Shown one piece after another: positions 1 to 6,234 of a DNA stretch of 24,454 bases. The notes under the pieces are model-generated. The model did not search any database, was not told the DNA's origin, and saw only the letters and a list, made by a program, of their open reading frames with translations. Position numbers and translations under genes: made by a program. Where the stretch lies: positions 1 to 24,454 of IMG/VR virus record IMGVR_UViG_3300022687_000031; one strand, given 5' to 3'. The DNA is from a virus. Each line of letters opens with the position of its first letter. Within the stretch, counting starts at the first letter, position 1.

Positions 1-351
1 GCCGCACCCGCCGCGCCCGCCCGGCCAGCGACGGCCGCGGCCGGTGAGGATCCGGTGAAAGCTGCGCAGGATCGCATCAAGGGCATCCTTGAGCATGAGG
101 CCGCCTCTGGCCGGGAAGCGCAGGCGAAGACGCTCGCGTTCGACACGGACCTGTCGATTGAGCAGGCGGTTGCCGTTCTCGAGAAAGCCCCCAAGGCGGA
201 CGCCGGCGCCGGCGGCTACGAAGCCCAGAAAGCCGGACAGGGTCCTCTTGGCCTGGAGCTCGCCGGGCCGGGCGGCACGACGCAGAGCACTGCCCCGAAG
301 ATCAACGCAACCAGCATTTACGCCAATCGCCGCAAGGCGGTCAGCGCCTGA
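1..351 (+). CDS. Phage capsid-maturation protease, S49 type (C-terminal end)
   Basis: Reading frame 1 is open from the first base to a TGA at 349-351, giving the last 116 residues of a longer protein that starts left of the window. An Ala/Pro-rich linker (about residues 1-18) leads into RIKGILEHEAASGRE and LAFDTDLSIEQA, the C-terminal tail typical of S49/ClpP-like phage head proteases, which cleave scaffold and capsid precursors during prohead maturation. The catalytic Ser/Lys domain is outside the window and cannot be checked. Its place directly before decoration and major capsid genes is the lambda gpC position. A GTG at 55 could open a shorter product, perhaps an internal scaffold start as in lambda Nu3, but I see no strong ribosome binding site there. 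Confidence 0.72.
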   Translation, partial: AAPAAPARPATAAAGEDPVKAAQDRIKGILEHEAASGREAQAKTLAFDTDLSIEQAVAVLEKAPKADAGAGGYEAQKAGQGPLGLELAGPGGTTQSTAPKINATSIYANRRKAVSA

Positions 352-428
352 TCCGGGCGGTCTGCCCCTGAGCTGACCAAACGCAGCCCCCGGCACCGAT
401 ACCGGGTGAGCAAAGGAGTATTCGAGAC

Positions 429-1073
429 ATGGCTACCCTTAATGAAGGCCGTCACACGGCCGAATTCATCCTCTCGATGGCGAACCGCACCCGGAGCCTG
501 GAGAACCGTATCCTCGCTTCCGGCAATGCCGTCGTGCCTGGCGAAGTGCTCGGCAGGCTCGTGTCCGGCGCCAGCGCCGAGGCTGCCGCGGACGCCGGCA
601 ATGCGGGCGACGGGACAATCGGCACGCTGAGTGTTGGCGACGGCGCAGTCGAGGGCGCCTATCGCGCGGTTTGCATCGAGGCCGACACCGATGCCGGCAC
701 CTTCAGCGTCGAGAATCCGGCGGGCCAGCAGATCGGCACCGCGACCGTCGGCGAGGCCTTCGACAATCAGGTCGGCTTCACGATTGCCGACGGCGCGACG
801 GATTTCGCCGCCGGCGACGCCTTCACCATCACCGTGAGCGGATCCGATGGTGAGTTCGCGCCGTTCGATCCGGACGGGACGGACGGCTCCCAGACCGCTG
901 TGGCGATCGCCTATGCGGCGTCGGATGCCACCGATGCCGATGCGGACCTTGTCACCGTCGAGCGCGAAGCCGAGGTCATCGCGGACTCCCTGGTCTGGCC
1001 AGAAGGGGCGACCGACGATCACAAGGCCGCGGCGCTTGCCCAGCTGGCGTCCGCCAGCATCATCGCCCGCTAA
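429..1073 (+). CDS. Head decoration protein, lambda gpD-like with insertion domain
   Basis: This 214-residue protein is predicted to trimerise on the outside of the capsid and stabilise it after expansion. The N-terminal part (FILSMANRTRSLENRI, then GEVLGRL) and the C-terminal part (LVTVEREAEVIADSLVWP) match the head decoration protein family (lambda gpD). Between them, about residues 58-138, lies a Gly/Asp-rich beta-strand block (AYRAVCIEADTDAGTFSVENP, FTIADGATDFAAGDAFTITV) that explains why it is about twice as long as lambda gpD (about 110 residues). The start is fixed by AAAGGAG at 413-418, ten bases before the ATG. It sits between the protease and the capsid gene, as in lambda. The family call is firm. 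The role of the insert is inferred to be surface display. Confidence 0.88.
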   Translation: MATLNEGRHTAEFILSMANRTRSLENRILASGNAVVPGEVLGRLVSGASAEAAADAGNAGDGTIGTLSVGDGAVEGAYRAVCIEADTDAGTFSVENPAGQQIGTATVGEAFDNQVGFTIADGATDFAAGDAFTITVSGSDGEFAPFDPDGTDGSQTAVAIAYAASDATDADADLVTVEREAEVIADSLVWPEGATDDHKAAALAQLASASIIAR

Positions 1074-1160
1074 TCGCGGACCCACCTCACAACAACCGAA
1101 TCTGACGCCGCCGGCACGCCTTCGCCGGCCACGGCGGGAGTCCATGTAAGGAGTAGGACA

Positions 1161-2177
1161 ATGCCAAGCCTCGACGTCTTCAACCAGGACGCATTTTCCG
1201 TCGTGTCGCTCACGGCGCGCGTGAACGATATGCCATTCGTGCCGCGGCAGGTTGGCGCCAGCGGGATTTTCGAAGAGGATGGCGTGTCCACCACGACCGT
1301 CATGATCGAAAGCCGCGATGGCAGCCTTTCGCTGATCGAGCCGACGCCGCGCGGCGGCCCGGGCGAGGCGATCGACCATGACAAGCGCTCGATTCGCTCC
1401 TTCGCGCTGCCGCACTTCCAGCGCGACGACACGGTGATGGCCGACGAGGTCCAGGGCGTGCGGGCGTTCGGTACCGAGAGCGACGTGGAAACCGTCGAGG
1501 CGAAGGTCGACCAGAAGATGGCGCGCCATGCGCGCGATCTCGATGCCACGCTCGAGCATCAGCGCGTCGGGGCGGTCAAGGGGCTGGTCCAGACCAAGGG
1601 CGGCAAGACCCTGTTCAATCTCTACAACGAGTTCGGGATCTCGGCACCGTCTCCGATCTCCATGGGGCTCAGCTCGGATTCGACCAAGGTCCGCTCGAAA
1701 TGCTTCGACGTGATCAACGGCATCGAAGACTCCCTTGAGTCCGAAACCTATGAAGGCATCCTCGCCTGGTGCGGCCGCGACTTCTGGAAGGACCTGATCG
1801 AGCACAAGTCGGTCAAGGAAACCTACCTGAATACGGTGCAGGCGGCCGAGCTGCGCGGCGACCCGAACGTCTACCGCTTCGAGTTCGGCGGTATCATGTG
1901 GGAGCGGTATCGCACCGGCGCCAAGGCCAAGGCCGCTCTGGGCAATCCCTACATTGCCGACAACGAGGCGCGTGTCGTGCCGCGCGGCGTGCCGGAGCTG
2001 TTCATCACTCGCTTCGGTCCGGCCGACTATGAAGAGACGGTCAATACCAACGGGCTGCCTCGCTATGCGCGGCAGTATCCTATGCAGAACGGGAAGGGCC
2101 GGCACCTCGAGATCCAGTCCAACCCGATCACGCTCTGCACCCGTCCGCAGGTGCTGCGCCAGCTGACCATCAGCTGA
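1161..2177 (+). CDS. Major capsid protein, lambda gpE family (HK97 fold)
   Basis: At 338 residues it is almost the length of lambda gpE (341). Family hallmarks are the N-terminal VNDMPFVPRQVG, the early segment TTTVMIESRDGSLSLIEPTPRG, the FALPHFQRDD motif, the FGTESDVETVEAKVDQKM helix and the C-terminal run RYARQYPMQNGKGRHLEIQSN. It would assemble the icosahedral shell around the scaffold and bind the upstream decoration protein. AAGGAG at 1148-1153 precedes the ATG by a suitable distance. The 87-base gap before it contains a GC-rich hairpin but no T-run, so head genes are probably cotranscribed. Together with the decoration protein it marks the head as lambda-type rather than Mu-type. Confidence 0.92.
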   Translation: MPSLDVFNQDAFSVVSLTARVNDMPFVPRQVGASGIFEEDGVSTTTVMIESRDGSLSLIEPTPRGGPGEAIDHDKRSIRSFALPHFQRDDTVMADEVQGVRAFGTESDVETVEAKVDQKMARHARDLDATLEHQRVGAVKGLVQTKGGKTLFNLYNEFGISAPSPISMGLSSDSTKVRSKCFDVINGIEDSLESETYEGILAWCGRDFWKDLIEHKSVKETYLNTVQAAELRGDPNVYRFEFGGIMWERYRTGAKAKAALGNPYIADNEARVVPRGVPELFITRFGPADYEETVNTNGLPRYARQYPMQNGKGRHLEIQSNPITLCTRPQVLRQLTIS

Positions 2178-2216
2178 TCGCTTCGACGCGATTCCACACA
2201 CAATCAGGTCTCGCCG

Positions 2217-2615
2217 ATGTTCGACTGGGACAGCTGGGAAAACCGGCTCAGCGATACGTGCGACGCCCATTTCGGCGAGACCTTTGAATTCCGGCCGCAG
2301 CGGCGCGCGACCGTGAACGAGCGCGGTTCGGCGGATCCCGATCGGCCGGTCAAGACGGTGAAGGGAATCTGGCACGACCCGACGCTCAGCATGCCTGAGC
2401 TTGGCCGCCGCCGCAGTGGCGGCGCGTTCCAGTCCGGTCCGGAAACGACCCTCAGCGATCCGGTGATCCGGATCGACGAGCGGGAGTTCGACCATCCGCC
2501 GAAGCGACAGGATCACATGCAGCGGATCAAGACGGGCGGGCTCTGGTCGATCGCCGATATCAGGCCTGACGGCCAGGGCCGGCTGGTGCTCGAGCTCAAC
2601 CGGGTGACGAAATGA
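2217..2615 (+). CDS. Candidate head-tail joining protein (gpFII-like)
   Basis: A 132-residue soluble protein, rich in Arg/Asp, without membrane segments. It begins MFDWDSWENRLSDTCDAHFGE and ends GRLVLELNRVTK. Its size (lambda gpFII is 117 residues), its position directly after the major capsid gene, and its plan (short N-terminal helix, then a compact beta domain with ending IRPDGQGRLVLEL) agree with the FII/head-tail attachment group, which caps the connector so that the tail can dock. The sequence match I can recall is weak, so the role rests mainly on synteny. Its stop overlaps the next start (ATGA at 2612-2615), implying translational coupling. A Mu gp36-like neck protein is the alternative. 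Confidence 0.55.
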   Translation: MFDWDSWENRLSDTCDAHFGETFEFRPQRRATVNERGSADPDRPVKTVKGIWHDPTLSMPELGRRRSGGAFQSGPETTLSDPVIRIDEREFDHPPKRQDHMQRIKTGGLWSIADIRPDGQGRLVLELNRVTK

Positions 2616-3385
2616 GCCTCAATCGTGCCGCGTTCCGGCTGGCGACGATCTGTGCGCTCACCAACAACTGGACCGCCCCCTGGCCGACGATGGCCGAAGG
2701 CCGGGTATTCGACTCCCGGCTGGATCCCCGTCAGGGCTGGGACGTCGGCGACATGGTGCCGGCGCTCGTCGTTTACACCGAAGACGACAACGGTTCGGCG
2801 CTCTCCAGCAACAATGGCGGGCCACCCTGGCGCCGGATGCTCAATCTGAACATCGAGGTCATGCTCGGTGCGGTGGGCGAGGACGATCACGGCATGGCCT
2901 TTCAGCTGGCTGTGACGGATGCGGAGCTCGAGGCGCAGCTGGATCTGTTCGAGCACCAGATCAGGTTCGGCCTGGCAAACGTCCTCAACCCCTGGACCGC
3001 GTTGCTGCAGGACCACTTCCTGACCCGCATCAACGACTGGTCCTCGCAACGCTTCGTGACGTCGGAAGGGCAGGTGCCGCTTTCGGGCCGCATCATCACC
3101 GCGCAGGTGGAGATCGATGACGATGATCTGCCCGTGGTCGACACCGTGGCGCCAAATCCGCTTCCGGTGCCGGCGAACATCCAAACCCTGCTCGATGCCA
3201 TCGAAGCCGATGCCGATGGCGAGGACGATCCCAAAGGCTACGCCAAGCCCCTGATCGACCTTCTGAAGGGCGCCGGCATTCCGCACACGGTGATCGCACC
3301 GGCGCTGGAGACCGTGACGGTCAGACAAGTGACGCCGGAGCACAGTCCCGACGTCGACGCAACAATCGAAAACCTGGACGACTAG
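2612..3385 (+). CDS. Candidate tail terminator / tail completion protein
   Basis: A 257-residue acidic protein. The N-terminal 170 residues contain VPALVVYTEDDNG, MLNLNIEVMLGAV, LEAQLDLFEHQI and a late VPLSGRIITAQVEIDD strand. This pattern of one central strand set, a helix LDLxExQI and a final beta strand is what I associate with gpU-type tail terminators, which cap the finished tail tube and sheath. The C-terminal 85 residues (Pro-rich, then LIDLLKGAGIPHTVIA) look like an added domain. It is coupled to the preceding gene by a four-base overlap and stands just before the gp38-like gene, the slot of Mu gp37. The function is inferred from context and general pattern, not from a firm family match. 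Confidence 0.5.
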   Translation: MSLNRAAFRLATICALTNNWTAPWPTMAEGRVFDSRLDPRQGWDVGDMVPALVVYTEDDNGSALSSNNGGPPWRRMLNLNIEVMLGAVGEDDHGMAFQLAVTDAELEAQLDLFEHQIRFGLANVLNPWTALLQDHFLTRINDWSSQRFVTSEGQVPLSGRIITAQVEIDDDDLPVVDTVAPNPLPVPANIQTLLDAIEADADGEDDPKGYAKPLIDLLKGAGIPHTVIAPALETVTVRQVTPEHSPDVDATIENLDD

Positions 3386-3396
3386 CGAGGTAGACC

Positions 3397-3660
3397 ATGC
3401 CGATTCTCGGTGGAGTGAATGTCCCGGAAAGCGCTGTGGTGCGCGACACCGGAACCAACAGGATCATCAAGCTGCGGCTGCAGCCCGCCCAGCCCGACAC
3501 GGTGGTGCGGGACGATGAGACCGGCCGCCTGCTCGGTCCGGCCGGCGGCATGGTGCCGAACAGCACCTATTGGCGCCGCCGCCTCACGGACGGGAGCGCG
3601 ATTCCCTCGCCGGCGGTCACACCGAAACCCAAACCCAAGGACGAAGCGCCGGACGCGTGA
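3397..3660 (+). CDS. DUF2635 tail protein (Mu gp38-like)
   Basis: An 87-residue protein whose middle, RLLGPAGGMVPNSTYWRRRLTDGSAI, has the YWxRRLxDG signature of the short DUF2635 family found directly upstream of the sheath gene in Mu-like phages (Mu gp38). The last 20 residues are a Pro/Lys tail. The exact function of this family is unknown. Its fixed place before sheath and tube suggests a role in tail assembly. AGG at 3387-3389 lies just upstream of the ATG. The family call is good, and nothing in the sequence allows a more precise role. Confidence 0.72.
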   Translation: MPILGGVNVPESAVVRDTGTNRIIKLRLQPAQPDTVVRDDETGRLLGPAGGMVPNSTYWRRRLTDGSAIPSPAVTPKPKPKDEAPDA

Positions 3661-3701
3661 TCAGCGTCCTTTCCGCCGCCGCCAAGTATCGGGAGTAAAT
3701 C

Positions 3702-5216
3702 ATGGCCGTTCTCTTCAACAATATCCCCGGCAACATTCGCGTTCCGCTGTTCTATGCAGAATTCAATGCCGGCGGGACGCCCTATCAGAATATCGCCCGC
3801 CTGCTGCTGATCGGGCAGATGCTCGACACCGGCACAGCAGCCGCCAACGTGCCGGTGGGTCCGATGCGCGATGGACAGGAAGACGGCTTCTTCGGCGCCG
3901 ACTCGATGCTCGCGCAGATGTACAAGATCGCTCGGGAGAACGCGCCGTTCCAGGAAATCTGGTGCCTGCCGCTCGCCGATGACGGCGCGGCCGTCGCCGC
4001 GACCGGCACGATCACCGTCGCCGGCACGCCCGTGGCGGCCGCCGGCACGCTCACGATCTATATCGCAGGCCATCGCGTCCGGATCCCGGTGAAGACCAGC
4101 GATGCCGAAGAGGATGTCTGCGCCAACCTGGTGGCCGCTATCAACGCGACGCCCGGCATGCCACTCACGGCTGCCGTGGACGGCGAGAATACAGAGGTCT
4201 GCAACCTTACTGCCAGGCATGGCGGGGCGCTCGGCAACGAGATCGCCATCGATCTCGATCTGATCGGCGATGAAGGCACCTACGGCGCAGACCTTCTGAC
4301 GATCGTTCCCATGGCAGACGGTGCGGGTGACCCGGAAATCGCCGATGCCCTCGACAGTCTTGGCACCGACGAGTTCGACTGGATCGGATCGCCCTATGCG
4401 GATGCGACCAATCTCGGCGCGGCCGACGATCTGCTGAATGACATTTCCGGCCGCTGGTCGCCCATTCAGCAGCTCTACGGCCACTACATCACCGCGAAAC
4501 AGGCAAACCTCGCCGGCCTCACGACGCTCGGGAACGGTCGCAACGATCAGCATGTGTCGATCATGGGCTACTACAGGTCGCCCACGCCGCCCTGGCTCTG
4601 GGCCGCGGCGGTGGCCGCAAAGGCTGCGCAGCATCTGCAGTCGGCCCCGGAGCTTTCCCGGCCGCTGCAGACCCTCGACCTGCGCGGCATCATCGCGCCG
4701 AAAATCGAGGACCGCTTCAACATCACCGAGCGCAATACGCTCTACTATGACGGGATCGCCGGCTTCCATGTCGAGCGCGACGGCACTGTCTCCATCGATC
4801 GGCTGATCACGACCTATCAACTGAACGAGTGGGGCAGCCCCGATGCGACGTGGCTGGACGTGAACACGCTGGCGCAGTCGATCTTCGGCATTCGCTATCT
4901 CAAGGCGAAGATCACGAACGCCCATGCGCGGCAAGCCCTGGCCGACTCCAACCCGCTTGGGCTGCAGGGGCTGGCCACGGCCGACGAGATCCGCAACACG
5001 ATGGTACACGGCTATGCCGAGCTGATCGCGCTGGGCGTGTTCGAGAATCTCGACCTGTTCGAGAACGATCTGATCGTCGAGCGGAACGCCACCGACGCGA
5101 ACCGGGTCGACTGCTACCTGCCGCTCGATCACGTCAACCAGCTGCGCATCATCGCGGTCAATGCGACCTCGTTCATGCAGCGCCGCAGCGCAGCCGACCA
5201 GCTGCTGGTGGCGTAG
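3702..5216 (+). CDS. Contractile tail sheath protein (Mu gpL-like)
   Basis: The 504-residue length is close to Mu gpL (495). It starts MAVLFNNIPGNIRVPLFYAEF, the usual N-terminus of Mu-type sheaths, followed by ARLLLIGQML. A beta-rich insert (about residues 105-200, GTITVAGTPVAAAGTLTIYI onward) is followed by the conserved core with GRWSPIQQLYGHYITAKQ, NDQHVSIMGYY, SPTPPWLWAAAVAA and a C-terminal domain with TTYQLNEWGSPD, which in this family joins neighbouring subunits. Sheath subunits form the outer cylinder that contracts and drives the tube through the envelope. GGGAGTAA just before the ATG is the ribosome binding site. It makes the particle a myovirus. Confidence 0.93.
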   Translation: MAVLFNNIPGNIRVPLFYAEFNAGGTPYQNIARLLLIGQMLDTGTAAANVPVGPMRDGQEDGFFGADSMLAQMYKIARENAPFQEIWCLPLADDGAAVAATGTITVAGTPVAAAGTLTIYIAGHRVRIPVKTSDAEEDVCANLVAAINATPGMPLTAAVDGENTEVCNLTARHGGALGNEIAIDLDLIGDEGTYGADLLTIVPMADGAGDPEIADALDSLGTDEFDWIGSPYADATNLGAADDLLNDISGRWSPIQQLYGHYITAKQANLAGLTTLGNGRNDQHVSIMGYYRSPTPPWLWAAAVAAKAAQHLQSAPELSRPLQTLDLRGIIAPKIEDRFNITERNTLYYDGIAGFHVERDGTVSIDRLITTYQLNEWGSPDATWLDVNTLAQSIFGIRYLKAKITNAHARQALADSNPLGLQGLATADEIRNTMVHGYAELIALGVFENLDLFENDLIVERNATDANRVDCYLPLDHVNQLRIIAVNATSFMQRRSAADQLLVA

Positions 5217-5256
5217 CGCCAACGCCAGTCTCAACCCCTGATCAGAGGACAATTCA

Positions 5257-5640
5257 ATGGCCAAAGGACTGAACGCTGGCGGCCGGGTCGCCATCAAGCT
5301 GAACAACCAGTGGTACCACCCGGTGGGCGACGTCGAGATCGAGCCGACCGGCATCGCTCCGGAAGAAGTCGTAAACCAGGACGGGTCCGTGCAGCGCACC
5401 GTCACGCCGAAGCCGTACCGGTTCAAGATCAAGATCCGAGACCGCCAGGGGCTCGACATCGAGGCGCTGATGGCCGCACACGGCTTCGATGCGACGGTCG
5501 AGGAGATCGACATGAAGCGCAACGTCCTGCTGACGAACGCCTTCGCCGTCGGCGCGCCGAACCGCAACACCCAGAACGGCGAGATCACCGAGATCACGAT
5601 CGTCTCCGACCAGTACAAGCATATCGAGAGGGCGGCCTGA
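5257..5640 (+). CDS. Tail tube protein (Mu gpM-like)
   Basis: A 127-residue protein (Mu gpM is 118) that should polymerise as the inner tube inside the sheath. It has the usual features of the Mu-type tube family: N-terminal NAGGRVAIKLNNQWY, a central VQRTVTPKPYRFKIKI strand pair, and the C-terminal NVLLTNAFAVGAPNRNTQNGEI segment. An AGAGGA motif at 5244-5249 precedes the ATG. The gene is immediately downstream of the sheath. Its last two codons and stop codon lie inside a perfect 20-base palindrome followed by TTTT, described separately as a probable terminator. Confidence 0.9.
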   Translation: MAKGLNAGGRVAIKLNNQWYHPVGDVEIEPTGIAPEEVVNQDGSVQRTVTPKPYRFKIKIRDRQGLDIEALMAAHGFDATVEEIDMKRNVLLTNAFAVGAPNRNTQNGEITEITIVSDQYKHIERAA

Positions 5641-5654
5641 TCAGGCCGCCTTTT
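5631..5654 (+). terminator. Intrinsic terminator or attenuator overlapping the tube stop codon
   Basis: Bases 5631-5650 are a perfect 20-base palindrome (GGCGGCCT, GATC, AGGCCGCC), able to form an 8-bp stem almost entirely of G-C pairs with a four-base loop. TTTT follows at 5651-5654. The TGA stop of the tube gene (5638-5640) lies within it. The stem plus T-run form a standard Rho-independent terminator, though the T-run is short, so partial read-through is likely. As the next tail gene begins at 5684 and no obvious promoter lies between, it may act as an attenuator that lowers transcription of the chaperone and tape-measure genes relative to sheath and tube. Confidence 0.65.
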
Positions 5655-5683
5655 CGCCTTCGTAACGCAAAAAGGCATCCTAC

Positions 5684-6103
5684 ATGACCGACGTGAAGCC
5701 TGCGGGCCCGCCGCAGCCCCCCAGCACCGCCACGGCCACAAGCGAAACGCCGGCGCCGGCCGCCCCAGCCAAGGCAAACGACGGCCTGCAGAAGGACGGG
5801 ACATGGCGGTTCACGCTGTCGCGGCCGCTGGAGACGCATGAGGGTCCGAAGTCGACCCTTACCCTCAAAGAGCCGCCAGGCATCATGATGCTCCGGCAAG
5901 GCCTGCCCTGGCGCAACAAGGTTCGTCCCAACGCCGCAGGCGGGGTGGACTGGATCGACGTCGAGTATGACGCTCCAAAGATGGCCGCGTACCTGGAAGC
6001 CATGAGCGGGCTGGAGCTGATGACGCTCGAAACGATGGCCGCGCGCGATCTGTCCGCCTGTTTCGACGCGATCTTCCACATGCTGCAGCCGGCGGGAAAC
6101 TGA
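5684..6103 (+). CDS. Tail assembly chaperone, zero-frame product (Mu gp41-like)
   Basis: A 139-residue protein with a Pro/Ala/Thr-rich, probably disordered N-terminus (about residues 1-36) and a conserved core: FTLSRPLETHEGPKSTLTLKEP, then GVDWIDVEYDAPKMAAYLEAM and LMTLETMAARDLSACFDAI. This matches the phage tail assembly chaperone family of Mu gp41 and P2 gpE. Such proteins coat the tape measure during tube polymerisation and are absent from the virion. AAAAAGG at about 5669-5674 is a good ribosome binding site. The gene lies between tube and tape measure, the invariant position. Its 3' end contains a -1 frameshift signal giving an extended form (see the next entries). Confidence 0.85.
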   Translation: MTDVKPAGPPQPPSTATATSETPAPAAPAKANDGLQKDGTWRFTLSRPLETHEGPKSTLTLKEPPGIMMLRQGLPWRNKVRPNAAGGVDWIDVEYDAPKMAAYLEAMSGLELMTLETMAARDLSACFDAIFHMLQPAGN

Positions 6104-6231
6104 CCGAGCGGGTCGACGAGCTGGTCTTTCTGTTCGGTTTCGACCCGCTGAGTGTTGGCGCCATGTCCCTGTCGGACATTCTCTACTGGCACGGCCGTGC
6201 CGTGATCTTCACCAAATCAAGGAACATGTGA
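5684..6231 (+). CDS. Tail assembly chaperone, -1 frameshifted long form
   Basis: Translation in the starting frame to base 6100, a -1 slip and continuation from the codon beginning at 6100 gives a 182-residue fusion. It adds 43 residues (LTERVDELVFLFGFDPLSVG, then SLSDILYWHGRAVIF) before the TGA at 6229-6231. The extension has the second-domain pattern of the frameshifted chaperones of long-tailed phages (lambda gpG-T, P2 E+E', Mu 41/42): a hydrophobic helix with a phenylalanine pair, then a D-x-L-x-W helix. The long form is thought to bind the tape measure while the short form binds tube subunits. No independent ribosome binding site is visible for the downstream frame. The tape-measure ATG follows three bases after its stop. 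Confidence 0.82.
6094..6149 (+). promoter_or_regulatory. Programmed -1 ribosomal frameshift signal
   Basis: G GGA AAC at 6094-6100 is a canonical X XXY YYZ slippery heptamer in phase with the chaperone frame, directly before its TGA (6101-6103). Lambda uses GGGAAAG at the same point in gpG/gpG-T. Six bases downstream, 6107-6116 (AGCGGGTCGA) and 6140-6149 (TCGACCCGCT) are perfectly complementary over 10 bp with a 23-base loop, giving a stimulatory stem-loop at the usual spacing. Heptamer, spacer, structure and an open -1 frame with a family-like extension all agree. Confidence 0.85.
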
Positions 6232-6234
6232 GCC

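Noticed and set aside
1100-1140. GC-rich hairpin between decoration and capsid genes
   Set aside because: GCCGGC can pair with a second GCCGGC copy, but no T-run follows and GC-rich intergenic DNA forms such stems by chance. Not called a terminator.
318-2516. Very long open frame on the minus strand, opposite the capsid genes
   Set aside because: It is antisense to clearly conserved decoration, capsid and connector genes. GC-rich codon bias leaves stop-free shadow frames, and its translation is Arg/Gly/Asp low-complexity without motifs.
3567-5804. 745-codon minus-strand frame opposite sheath and tube genes
   Set aside because: Same reason: a shadow of well-supported genes, without family features or a ribosome binding site.
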